From contig OZ024788.1 of the NCBI GenBank assembly GCA_964017065.1, positions 6,874,875 through 6,938,874 on the forward strand: 64,000 nt of DNA. The letters run 5' to 3'. Every line of letters begins with the position of its first letter. Positions within the stretch are counted from its first letter, which is position 1. The DNA is from Haliclona indistincta. Lineage: Eukaryota; Porifera; Demospongiae; Haplosclerida; Chalinidae. Below are positions 49,179 through 62,900 of the stretch, piece after piece. The notes beneath the pieces are model-generated. The model was not told the DNA's origin, ran no database searches, and was given only the letters and a program-made list of their open reading frames with translations. The translations under genes were made by a program, and so were the position numbers.

Positions 49179-52100
49179 ATGCTGTCAGTTGGCCTGGATA
49201 TTAGGCTGTTCCTGCTGTTACCATTGATCGCAAGCTGCACAAATGCAACAGCTCAAAACCTTACTTTCTTGTATTTAACAGGTTTTACCGGATTGTTCCT
49301 TAGCTCCGGGTCGATACCTGCTGTTGAGATGGCGCTGGAGAAGATAAACAGTGATCCATCGTTACTCCCAGAATATAAGTTGCAGTTTGTTGCAAAAGAC
49401 GCACAGGTACATATTAGTATATAACTGAAAATGATTTTTATTGTTGAGAAGTCTATATGCATGTCCGACTGAGTTAGCCTGGTTCACGAGCCATGTAGGC
49501 TGGTCGCCGGGCACTCCCCGCCAGGCTGAGCTCTGCCGCTGGCGCTCAACTTGCCCGGAGTACTTTGCCATTTAATCAGAAGGCTGGCATCGGGAGACAG
49601 TCGGGACAAAATATTTGGAGTTTGCCGGAGTCCCACACGTGTCAGTGCATATACCGTGTAGCGGGAAATTTTCGCGGGAGAATTTTTCGCGAATTACAGG
49701 CTATTCGCAAAAATATATAATCAGCAAAATGTCTTGTTTTTTTTTGTTGAAAAAGATAGGCCAATAGCGCTGATTCGCGAAAATATTATTCGCGAAATGC
49801 TCTATCTCGCGCATTCGCGAAACTTTTCTCCCGCGAAAATTTCCCGCTATACGGTAACTCAAATCATAATAATAATAATTATTTATAGTGCAAGGCAGAA
49901 TACCCCAGGCAAGTCTTTCACCACTAAAGTTGCAATAATTAGTATGGCTGCATGATTAGCTTGTATGCTTCTTCTGTAGCATTTGCGGCATGAGATATTC
50001 AGCGTTTCCTTTTATCCTAACAAAAATAATTATCATCATAATAATAATTATGCAATCTGTTCTCTAGTAAACACATACATGTAGAGCGTTGATTACTTGA
50101 TAGTCTAGTCTACTTCTGCAAGCCACATTATACCCCAGTCTTGTGGTTTATTTTATGAGTGTCCCATTCTTGCTCCGGCCTTACACATGAGTAGGCGCCA
50201 TCTTAATTTGCGGTCATTGCCTAGCAGCAATGATAATATCCAGACATTGTCATGGCATTGTCCTATGATGCGGTCTAAATTTTAGTCCTATCCTCTATAA
50301 TGCATTCATGCAGTTACAGTATTATTTTTATAACAGTGCTCCAGATATCCTTCACTGAGAAGTTTTCTGAACTATGTGCTCAATAATGAAACAACTGTCA
50401 TCGCTATATTTGGTGCTGGATGTACAACAGCCACTGAACCTGTAGCTGAGATATCACCTAGTTTTGGGCTCTCTCAAGTAAGTAATAGCATCATACCGCA
50501 TTGTTGGGTGGTAGTGTTCAGCTGCTAGCATGACATTATTACAAGACACGAGTGTGAAGCATCAGTGCAAACTGTTCTTTGCCTCCACATTGTATTGTTT
50601 TCCTCTACCTGTATTGTTTTTCTCATTTCCTTAATTCTTCATACTGTCATTCAGGTTTCATTCGTAACATCTGGGTCAGTTCTGACCAACTTAGATACAT
50701 TTCCTAACCTAATTCAAGTTCATTCTCCTGAGAGAAATAATATGCCAGGATTGGCTGAAACTGTTAAACAATTCAATTGGACAAGATTGGTAATTTTGAG
50801 TGAGGACAACGTCTTCTTTACCACGGTATGATAATTGTAATACTTTACGGTGATACTTTACCATTTATTTCTGCTTAACAAATTTATAAGACAATATCTC
50901 ATAACTTGGAAATAAGAAATTTGTTTATTCCTAGCACAGTGTCTTCAGATAATCCTATTTGTTTCTTTGTGCGATGCTTGTGAAATTATTCTTGGTCAAC
51001 ACAATTTGAAAAGCCTGCATCATGGTATGAAATAACAGCGTCATGCAACATTTCTGAAAGCGTAGATACACCACACATTAATGATAAATTATTAGACTGT
51101 TAGTAATTGGAATGACTTGTTGGGTTTGCTCGCTCTGGATGGTTATTATTGTTAATGAACATTCTCTACTCATGAATGCAAATTAAATTTTTTATTACAA
51201 CATGTAGAAACAAAAACAGCTTCAGATACTTCTTATGCTTGTCAATACAACAACTGAAGTAATGACATTTGAAGAGAGTTACAGAGGACGATTTGATTTG
51301 AAAAGATTTCAGGTACATATACATACTAATTTAAAGGTTCATGCGGAGCCATGTGCATGCATGGTGACAGTGTCGATTTTGCATACAATATCAGTTTAAC
51401 TACAAAATTCCCATTTCTTTGTACACAAACAGTTAACAACCTGCACCAACTGCTTATTGCACTTATACTCAAGTTGTTGTCAGTATACAATGTATGTGAA
51501 ATTGGTAGTTTAGCTCTATATGTACAGACTTTCTTCATCAAATACAAGCTAGAGTTCAGATGTATTTGTCACACCAATCACTACAACCAGCATGCATCAG
51601 AGCATCATTACCATGTTCTAATACCAGCATGCATCAGAGCATCACTACCATGTTCTAATATTATAGGATGATGGGCATAGGATATTTTTTATCAACAGCT
51701 ATGAAGACATGGCACTGCACATCATCTGTGAGGTTGGTATGGTTCTCAAGACATAAGCATTATGCTACTAATATTTTTACAGGCCTTTAATTTGAAATTA
51801 TTTCCACCTGATTATGTATGGATCCTGTATGGATGGTATCAGGATGAATTTTGGACTAATATAAGTGCATTAAACTTGTCGTGTTCTTCTGAGGACCTGT
51901 ACAAAGTGATTGATAATTCTATTACTACATCACATTTTCCAATAGCTGAGAACAGATCCATGAAAGCCAGCGATGTTGGTGATATTGTAAGTGCCTGTTA
52001 GATATTGACAGATGTAAGATACAAACAGGAGATGTTATGTTATCCGATACAGCATGCTTTCTTTCATCATTAATTAATTTTTAAACTATATTTGCATTTT

Positions 52101-54993
52101 TTCTAGAACTATAATGAATTTCAAACTAAATATCGAGAAAGACTTCAAAATTCTTCATTCAGACATGGTTATTTTGGTCATATTGCCTATGATGCAGCTT
52201 GGGCCTTAGCATTTGGTCTAAACAAAACCATCAGTATGATCAATGAAAATGCATCACTACCTCAAGAGTGCAGTGGCTACGATACACCTCTTGTTTCATC
52301 ACTAATTGATTTTACATATACCAACAGCACCACTGCTTGTCTCATCAGACACAACCTCTTCAATGTCAACTTTACTGGAATATCAGTAAGGCATAGTTTA
52401 ATGCACTAGCCATGCAGCTGTGGGCACTATTGTACTGTGGCATACATTATCAACTTGTTAATTCATTGACTTCTCAGGGTTTGGTTCAATTTGATCAGAA
52501 TGGTACAAGAAAAAACACTCCCGTTCGGATATTGCAGTATAGAAATGGTCAGTCCGCATGCATAATTGCATCCCTTCTTTGAAGCTAATCACATCTCTTC
52601 CTTATTGTCAATGCTGTTTCAATTTATTTTTGATAGGAACACAAGTTCACTTTGCCAGTTATTTTGCATTTTCCGATACTTTCCAATTTCAACCAGGAGA
52701 AAATCGTACTACTGTTTATCCTAGTGAGTTTTAATGATTCTTTGAAAGAATTATTAATTCTCGACAAAACTAGACAAGTAGGCCATCAAGACGGCCTTCC
52801 TTCTAGATCATGTAGTACCGTAAACGATCGCCATATAAAATTCTTTGACTAGATGTTCATTTATAAAAATTAATTTTGTGTGCAACTTGATGATTAAAGT
52901 TCCCATTGAAACTTTAATTCACTAAAATGTTTATGTTTATTGTATAGTTATAACAATTGTGTTAAAAACTTATTAAAAATAGCACAAACTTATCTTTAAT
53001 CTATGCATTATTCAGTTTAGCAAAGTTATTCATTTTATTAATGCTGGTGATGATTAATTTAATGACAATTTTTATCGGCTGTTCTTTGTTTCAGATGGCA
53101 TCCCTAAAGATGGCTCTCCAGTACAAATCATTTTAACTTTTCATCTTGCGCTGGTGATCATCATCTACACATTAACGATTTTAGGGATCGTGTTTGCCAT
53201 CGTCTGCTTTATATTCAATTTGGTATTCAGAAAGAGAAAGTAAGCGTGAACTTATACCATATAGGTGGTAAATGAAGCTCAGAAACCTACTCATGCATTT
53301 TGATTGTTATATGTATGGTCTTTAGAAGTAATGTCCCTCCATCATTGCAGGGTTGTTCGTCTAACAAGCCCAAAACTCAACTACTTCATCATACTAGGAG
53401 CTATCATGATCTATACTGCTGTCATTTTCCGTGTGTTGCCCTCAAATGATGTCATCGTATGGAAGTTCATTTGTACTGTATGTCATTGATTATTCTGTCA
53501 TTGTGAAATAGTCATCCATCACTATACTGCAGGTTCCAGTGTGGCTTGGTAACATAGGGTATACACTAGCCTTTGCTGCCATTTTGTCCAAAATGTGGAG
53601 GATTTATTACATATTCCACAATCCAGCACCAAAGAAGAGGGTACTTATTCCAATAGCTGCATGCACGTGTATATCATATTGCACCTGATGCAGGCTACTT
53701 CAGACTGGCACATGATAATTCTCATCCTCACTATTGCGACTGCATGTAATGGCTGTCATTATTGCTGTTGGGTTTGCCATTCCTCAAGTGCTACCATCTC
53801 CTGTACTATTCAATGATACAGAGCATCACAGTGGATTTAATGTGAGTATATAATAACTACTGAGGCCATGCATGCTGAAGCCTATAAGTTTTACACATAC
53901 ACATACACATGATTTTGTTTTATTTAGGAATCTGATGTATTTTTACAATACAAGGCTTTTCAATGTCTCAGCAGTGCATCTATTCCATGGCAAATTTTCA
54001 TCTTTGTATACCTGGGTGGTCTACATATCATTGCCATCATTTTGGCTGTGCAGACACGTAAAGTGAAAATAAAAGCACTAAATGAAACAAAAGAGGTCAC
54101 GGCCATCATCTACATATCAAGCATCATGCTAGTGTTGCTGATATCAGTATCATTTACAGTGACTCAGTTTAAGAACATCAGTGAAGCTTGCATCTCTACT
54201 GGATTACTCACTATATCAACCAGTTTTCTTATTGCTAACTTTGCTCCTAAGGTAAAATAGATACTATATGCACTGTCTGTTTATGTATCACAGCCTATGC
54301 AAATGTCCTTGATGCCAAGCACTCCTTTTTGTTTTTATTACTGACTGAACAAGTCATCTTGGCGATTTACTGATCCTTTAGCGCTTTGCCAATACACAAC
54401 CTTCATTTAGTTTACATGTATAGGGTGCCTTGTATTGGCACTGTGCATACAATAATGTACATAAGCACAGTGGAGATTTTATACTGTAATCTAGATGTGG
54501 AAGCTGTACAAAAAGCCTATTAACTATGATGAAAAGAACAATTTATCTGAATTGGGTATGAACCAGCACATCAGCGAATATTCCAAAATAGCAATGCTTG
54601 AAACTAAAATTAAGACTTTGGAGTCTCAGTTAAACAATCAATTGGTAAGTATAATGATGCTGCTGTTTATCCCATGTTGTGTACAATCACATTATTAGAA
54701 TAGGTCAAGCTTGTGCGGTGCAGGTGGTACAGTGCTGGATTCACATGCAGAATGATACCAAAGAAACTAGAGAATCATACTATTACCATGCATGCAGCAG
54801 TTGAATGTGTATACTACGGTGCACTCGTATTGCATGTAGATACATGTACATAAGTTATTTTCCCCAAACGATTGAATGTTGTTAGCACTTGCATTAGCTT
54901 TGGATGTATTTAAATCAATGATGTTAACTAATTTAGCAGAACAAAAGCCTCTGGCTCGTGATCAGCTGGACTGCCATCAATCCCAGAAATTGA
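49179..54993 (+). CDS. GABA-B receptor-like class C GPCR, copy A (frameshifted in TM4)
   Basis: Exons 49179-49406, 50337-50477, 50655-50825, 51208-51312, 51667-51732, 51783-51986, 52107-52385, 52478-52547, 52637-52723, 53095-53239, 53351-53477, 53533-53640, 53694-53841, 53928-54251, 54495-54644. A last exon at 54940-54993 is tentative. Signal peptide MLSVGLDIRLFLLLPLIASC; venus-flytrap ligand domain without a Cys-rich linker (FTGLFLSSGSIPAVEMALE, FGAGCTTATEPVAEI, DYVWILYGWYQDEFW); seven helices (VRLTSPKLNYFIILGAI, VPVWLGNIGYTLAFAAILSK, FLIANFAPKMWKLYK); C-terminal coiled coil (MLETKIKTLESQLNNQL). Relative to copy B, TM4 carries 4 extra bases near 53741-53745, which lead to a stop at about 53814. 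This copy is therefore truncated or a young pseudogene, unless it is a sequence error. Confidence 0.88.
49652..49856. mobile_element. 205-bp MITE in GABA-B-like A intron 1
   Basis: TACCGTGTAGCGGGAAATTT and the inverse of AAATTTCCCGCTATACGGTA; the interior is rich in TTCGCGAA palindromes. Confidence 0.85.
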
Positions 54994-56943
54994 CGGGGCT
55001 GCATGCAAAGGCACAAATGCCTCTCTCACACAGCTGATAGAATGAGTGTGTGACGAAGCTGAGGATAAAGTTCAAGTCTTGTTTGATCTGCTGCGAACAT
55101 TTCATGAAGACAAAACTGTTCACAGTTGGACATGCAACGTAGTTCTACATGCTGTGTCTACAGTATGCGATGAAATTCACAACTGATTTTGTGCATTGGG
55201 ATTTGGATTAGCCTTTGTTTAGATTCGTTAGTATAAAAGATAACTTCTGTGTTGTTGTGAGAGATTATAGATAATTAATTTTGGTGGGAGTGACTTTGGC
55301 TGTCAAAATAACTATTTTGGATTTTCGGAACTTTGGTTAGCTGTTTACTATCACGTTTAACTCAATGGCTGGCGAAAACTTGACATTCAAACTAGCAGAA
55401 TAAATACAGCTAAGAATGGGTTTTACTTTGGCGGGTAACACTGTCTGGTTTGTCTTTCAGCAGCTCCGACGGTGCCATGCAGGCGCAATGCTCTTGCTGT
55501 TATTGCAGCAGTAGATAAAACCAAATTTTGCCAAAATTTGAATCATTAAGTCAAAGTATTATTTTGACCCTCCCAAACGACATATAAGAATGACTCAAAG
55601 GCAGCATATGGTCAGTTTTATTTTGAACATTATAATGTTTTTATTTGAACATTATAATGTTTTTATTTGATCATTATGATGTTTTATTTGACCTTTTTCA
55701 AACATATTTTATTTTGAGAATGTTTTCTCTGTGAATAAAACATACTTTAACATGTGTCTCGTTTGGCCAGTTAAACAAACTTGAGAACCTAAAGTAAGAA
55801 CTGAACTCATAATATTGTCTTATGGCACATACTTCACGAGTAAATTATTCTCACTCATAGAACCATTGGACTGCTACTATTATTAGAAAATGTTTGCTAA
55901 CTCTATTCCCAATAGTTAGAAATGGAGTACAAAAATACAGAGGCTAGTATGATGCCGTCACTATCTGCTAATAATAGTAACACAAGGTAAATAGGCAGAA
56001 ATCCTTAAAGTGATGTTTTAAAATGAACACAATTTGTTTTGCCACAATCACATTCTGTTTGTTTAACCATACTATTTCACAATTCACGGTAAACATGCTT
56101 GCATAAAGACAGAAAAACATTAAATACCGTAAAATTTTATGTTATAATGTATCAGAACTTTCAATATTTTTAGGGAGCTTCGCTAATTTGCTAATATGTA
56201 GCTGTGTAGCTATGCAGGTAACTATGAACTATTATGGACTTCCACTGAGACTTGTTGGCTAATCACACTTTCACATGACGGTACGTACATGTAGTGCATT
56301 AGTGCACAACTGCAATAAAGTTCTCACTGCATGGCGGCAGAGCTAAGTGGAAATTTTATCTAAAATTAACCCATGCAGTGTAAAAGCAGTATGATATTAG
56401 CTAGCACGGCTGGCTAGCCTACAATGCAATTAGCATGCAAGACCACACAAGACATTAAGTTTATCGTGAATGATATCCCAGGAAAACTATACTGCATGGT
56501 ATAGTGTACAAGTTATGATGAAGTGGTATCACAAGCGGCGTGAGGAGGACGCAGTCCGATGAAGTAATTGACGGTTATAAAAGGTAAAGGTCCGCATTTG
56601 TCAGTTGCATACACGTCGTCGCAGCAAGCCGCTGATGTGGGGAGTTCCCTGGGCGTGGCTCATATCTTACGAGCAGTGGCTCACGTGTGAGCAAAGCAGG
56701 CGTGGCTCACTGCAAGTGCATGCAATCCCCATCCCGTCTAGTTTCCTTACTTTTGCAAGCACTATTCCATCTTGTTTCTTTCCTTTCCTTGTTTTTTACT
56801 TTTGCAAGTGTCATCCCTACACTTTTCCCTTTTTTATTAAAACTTTTTTATTGATTACGTAACGACACGACGATTCTAATAAACTGCAAATATTTTTATG
56901 CCAGGGCACAATAATAATTTTACGACCAGGCCGCGTTGCAATC
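54994..56943. other. Intergenic region between GABA-B-like copies
   Basis: Contains a stretch at about 55030-55190 that reads CDEAEDKVQVLFDLLRTFHE in one frame. It is possibly an exon remnant but has an in-frame stop just upstream and no recognised family. Also a three-unit AT-rich repeat (55618-55690, CATTATAATGTTTTTATTTG) and the third dispersed-repeat copy (55720-55800). The last ~400 bp presumably hold the promoter of copy B. Confidence 0.45.
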
Positions 56944-59900
56944 ATGCTGTCTGTCGGGAGCTATTGTAGGTTGTTCCTGCTGCTGTCAGTGATTTCAAGC
57001 GCAAGCTGCACAAATTCTACAGGAGATAAAAATCTTACTTTCCTATACTTAACTAGTTTTACAGGATTGTTTCTTACATCCGGTTCGATACCTGCAACCG
57101 AGATGGCGCTGGAGACGATAAACAGTGATCAATCGTTACTCCCAGGATATAACCTGCAGTTTGTTGCAAAAGACTCACAGGTATTGTACGTGTATTACTG
57201 TAAATGCCAATGTCGTGTATTACTCTACGGTGCAGACCCGGTTGTTACTAAGTTGTAGTGTCATAATGTCATAGACGCGTGATTCACGAAAGCGGTAGTC
57301 AACACTGAACCCCAGCTAAGCGGCCTACTACGGCGGCTGGCAAGGCGTCAAATGATTGGGATTTGGGCTATAAAATTGCAATGGAATGCAATTAACAAGC
57401 ATAAGTAGTACTACAGAATGTAACATTGTCATAGCTGACCGTCAACTTTATGATATTCATACACCTAGTTTAGTCAGGCAGATATGTGCGAAATTTGCTG
57501 GTTGAATTGTAGGTTTTATCACAGTCTTCACAGAAGCATGAAACTTGGCAAGGTCACGTATTGATTTAGATAATAGTTTATAAAGCAAATTGATGAAGCC
57601 ATGCACTTCAGATTTGACCTTTGCCGAAATCCAGCAGTTAATTTTAACTATTCGAAAAAATCCGGCATAACAGATCAGAGTTTCATCAAAAGTAGACACA
57701 ATTGGTATCATGTTAAAGCTCGACTTATGAAGTATTTGAAACTTAGCTAATCTGATCAAAAGTTAAAGTCTATTTACTGCAACTAACTGAAGCACCATAG
57801 GTGCAGATGCCTCGGTGGAATTGCATGCATACCAGACACAACAACTACAGCTATTCCATCAGCAGAACATGATTTAATACAATGTACTCCTTATATAAGA
57901 CGAGCTTTAACATGATACCAATTTTGACTACTTATAAAACTGATATGCCGGATTTTTTAATAGTAATTATTAACTGCTATAGATTTTGGTAAAGTCAAAT
58001 CAGAAGTGGATCCACATCTCAAATTGCTGTTATCTATTTTGCAAGCAGCACTTGTTTTTTTATAATAGTGCTCCAGGTCTCCTTCAGTGAGAACATTTCT
58101 GAACTATGTGCTCAATAATGAAACAACTGTCATTGCTATATTTGGTGCTGGATGTACAACAGCCACTGAACCTATAGCCGAGATATTGCCTAGTTTTGGA
58201 CTCTCTCAAGTAAGCAATAACACAATCAGGCAGTAAGTCATTATAGCTATTGTAACTATACTGCCGTACATTAATTTTGCATGACATAATATTGGATGGT
58301 AGCATTGATATGCACCACATCACATGATGAGTGAAAGGAGTGGAGTGTCTGTGAAAACTATCCTTTGTTCCTCTACCAAGTTGCTTGATTTGTACTGTCA
58401 CATGCAGGTCTCATATATATCATCTGGGACAGTTCTGACAAACGTAGATATATTTCCTAACCTAATTCAAGTTCATTCTCCTGAGAGAAATAATATGCCA
58501 GGATTGGCCGAAACTGTTAAACTGTTCAATTGGACAAGACTGGTAATTTTGAGTGAGGACAACGTTTTCTTTACCACGGTATGATAATTGTAATACTTTA
58601 CCACTAGTTCTGCGTAACAAATTTATGAGACAAAATAGCATATCTTGGAAATACATGTAAAAAATTGTTTCTTTCTAGCACAGTGTATTCAGATAGTCCT
58701 ATATGTTTCTTTGTGCATACTTATAAAATTGTCAACATAATTTCAAAAGCCTGTGTGGTATGAAATTATATCATGCAAGTTTTATAACAAAGAGAAATAA
58801 ATGAGTAGCTGTTGAGAAACTAGCCTCTATTACATTTTCTGTGAGCGCAATTTCTTAAAGCATAGACATGCACTGCATTATGCATGTATAAGATTTTAAG
58901 CACATACTCAATATATGAATTGAAAAATTTTGTTATACAGAATCAAAAGCAACTTCAGGAACTTCTTGTGAATACAACAATTAGAGTAATGTCATATGAA
59001 GAGAGTTACAGAGGACCATTTGAATTGGAAGAACTACAGGTAGTGTCTGTTTTTACAGTGTACAGACACAAGTGTAAAAACAAGTCTGTTTTTACACTTG
59101 TGTACAGACACAAGTGTTTTTTTACAGTGTCTGTACAGTGTCAACCAAGAGTACATCACCTAAGAGTATGCAACCGTCAATATACCCCCTAGGACAGCGT
59201 TTGACATTTTCTACGTCGCAAGTTTATACAGCAGAAATGTAGGTTAAACACCGAGGTGGAGGTGTATATGGGAATTTGGACACCGAGGGCGAAGCCCGAG
59301 GTGTGCAAATTCACATATACACCGACAAAGAGGTGTTTAACCTATTTAAACTATGTGCATTGTATGGTGCATTGTATGGCTTGTATGGTGCATTGTATGG
59401 CAACGAGGTGTTTAACTATGTGCATTGTATGGCTTGTATGGTGCATTGTATGGCATTGATGGTGCATTGTATGGCTTTGCTGCAGGTGTATATGGGAATT
59501 TGGACACCTCATTACATCAAAGAGAATTATTCATGTCATAGTTTAAAGCATTAGGGCTGCTTTGCTATTGATATTCACAACAGCTGTAATGATAATCATC
59601 ACTCTGTGGTAATGCTATCATCACTGAGCCTGACTGAGGTTGGCTGGGTTGTGTAAACTTGTGACGTAGAAAATGTCAAACGCCGTCCTAGGGGGTATAT
59701 TGACGGTTGCATACTCTTGGTGTCAACTGTTTATTGCAGCTAGTGTTCTGTCACAAATTATGGCAAACATACATTTCAACTGGTCTAACTCAGTGTAAAC
59801 CCTTTCGTTATCAAATGCAAGGCTAGATGGTCAAACTGCAGTTTATGTTAAGATGCATGCATGCGTCAATTTCCATTATAACACCATGCCGCTACTACAA

Positions 59901-62900
59901 CCATCAGAGAATCCACACACTAATAAGGCAATGCTGTTCTATTTTTACAGAATGATGGGTATAGGATATTTTTTATCAACAGCTATGAAGACATGGCACT
60001 GCATATCATCTGTGAGGTTGGTATGGTTCTCAAGAAATAATTATGATTATAATGATCATTATGTAAACATTTTGCAGGCTTACAGATCAAATTTAGTTCC
60101 ACCAGATTATGTCTGGATCCTGTATGGATGGTATCAGGATGAATTTTGGACTAATATAAGTGCATTAAACTTGTCGTGTTCTTCTGAGGACCTGTACAAA
60201 GTGATTAATAATTCTATTACTACATCACATTATCCAATAGCTGAGAACAGATCCATGAAAGCCAGCGATGTTGGTGATATTGTAAGTATCCAATACTCTT
60301 GACGTACAGGATGTAGGATTGTGAATGTAGCTACAGTAGAACCCCTCTTAGAGGACACCCCTCATCCCTCTATAATGAACACTTACTGAATACCAAATAT
60401 AGCCCACATAATGTATAATAAACCCCTGACCAGAGGACACTCTCTCTATAATGGACAATTTTTATTGGTCCTAATGGTGTCCGCCTTAGAGAGGTTCCAC
60501 TGTATACAAACAGGCTTAGTAACGGCATGGTAACGGCAAGAGGTAAAGGTATAAAAATTTATTCATCTTTGTATGAGATGACAATAATATATGAGATGTA
60601 TGAGATGACATCTTGTTTGAGTTAAGTAGACCAAACCTTGTACAAGAGTGGGATTATGACTAAGAGAATGGGTTAAAAATTGACAACATCGGAAAATTAA
60701 TTTCTATGAAAATAATTTAGCTACATGTATCTCAAGGATAACTTGAAAGCCATATCACCTAGACACCACCGGCCACCGCCATTAGGTATGTATAGGTATG
60801 ACCACAATTTGTAAGGATAAGCAATCACTGATTGTATGACAATGCAGTAGCATTGCATGATCAGACCATCTGTGACTTTATCATGCTTACTCATGGTGTA
60901 TGAATACATTTACATTACAATTAAAATTTTATGCAAAGTGCTATTCGTGGGTGTATCACCCAGGATAGCACTTAAATACACCCAGAAATACCATCAACCT
61001 TTGAGCTACACGTATAATTGTTATAGCTTTAATTATGTATTCATGCAAGAAGTTAGAAGTAGGCATAGTGGTATAGCACAAATAATTATTTTGTCCAATG
61101 CCTTTATGAGTGTTTCTTTTCTCTATAGAGCTATAATGAATTTCAAACTATATATCGAGAAAGACTTCAGACTACATCATTTAGATATGGTTATTTTGGT
61201 CATATTGCCTATGATGCAGCTTGGGCCTTAGCATTTGGTCTAAACAAAACCATCAGTATGATCAATGAAAATGCATCACTACCTCAAGAGTGCAGTGGCT
61301 ACGATACACCTCTTGTTTCATCACTAACCAATTTTACATATACCAACAGCACCACTGCTTGTCTCATCAGACACAACCTCTTCAATGTCAACTTTACTGG
61401 AATATCGGTAAGGCATAGTTTAATGCACTAGCCATGCAGCTGTGGGCACTATTGTACTGTGGCAAACATGATCAACTTGTTAATTCATTGACTTCTCAGG
61501 GTTTGGTTCAATTTGATCAGAATGGTACAAGAAAAAACACTCCCGTTCGGATATTGCAGTATAGAAATGGTCAGTCTGCATGATTGTTTTCTGAGAAATC
61601 ACAGAATTTGGTATAATTATTATACTCACCAGTGCACCCTACTCATACGGGGTACAAGTAGCTATAGGATGTTAATAAAACCACTCGTCCGACTCAAACT
61701 GTTATAGCTTTTTAAAAACATCATTTTCTGTAGGAACTCAAGTACACTTTGCCAGTTACTTTGGACTTTCCGATACTTTCAAATTTCAAACGGGAGAGAA
61801 TATAACAACCGTTTATCCCAGTGAGTTGAACTTTTGCAACAGTTCTCAATGTTAGACCTACATGCATGTATAACCTACTGTAGTAGTATAGTGTATAGTG
61901 CAACAATTGTGTTGATAAGAACATGAGGCTATCATAATAAATTGCTATACAACAGCTCGGTTCAGCGATGAATCGTCTCTACTTTTATTATCTTGGGCTT
62001 CTTTATCCCAAACACAATTGCAGCAGTCTAACAGTAAAGAATGTTGCAATAACAGTTTTAGCACTGAAAGGCAAGGTTGATTTAATGAGTTGTTCTTTGT
62101 TTCAGATGGCATTCCTAATGATGGCTCTCCAGTACAAATCATTTTAACTTTTCATCTTGCGCTGGTGATCATCATCTACACATTAACTTTTTTAGGAATA
62201 GTGTTTGCCATCATCTGCTTTATATTCAATTTGGTGTTCAGAACGAGAAAGTAAGTGCAAAATTATACTGCATGCATGCATGTGCTAGGAATGAGAGTAC
62301 TGCAGTTCAGAAGTATAATAGTAACAAGCCTGATTATTGATTATCACAGATATTATTTGGTGTTCACTAACTGTAAGCATATAAAAGCATCCTAAAGGTA
62401 GCAATACAGGTATACATGTAGACCATCAGAATAGTGTTATCTGGTATGGTTTGTGTACATTATGAGAACTCATAACATCATGCTCAATAATTATAGGGTT
62501 GTTCGTCTAACAAGCCCAAAACTCAACTACTTCATCATACTAGGAGCTATCATGATCTATACTGCTGTCATTTTCCGTGTGTTGCCCTCAAATGATGTCA
62601 TCGTATGGAAGTTCATTTGTACTGTATGTCATTGATTATTCTGTCATTGTGAAATAGTCATCCATCATTATGCTGCAGGTTCCAGTATGGCTTGGTAACA
62701 TAGGGTATACACTAGCCTTTGCTGCCATTTTGTCCAAAATGTGGAGGATTTATTACATATTCCACAATCCAGCACCAAAGAAGAGGGTACTTATTCCAAT
62801 AGCTGCATGCATGTGTATATTATATTGCACCTGATTCAGGCTATTTCAGACTGGCACATGATAATTCTCATCCTCACTATTGCGACTGTAATGGCTGTCA

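Noticed and set aside
57457..57759. 100-residue minus-strand open frame in GABA-B-like B intron 1
   Set aside because: It spans one arm of an inverted repeat, lacks splice or family support, and is absent from the matching intron of copy A.
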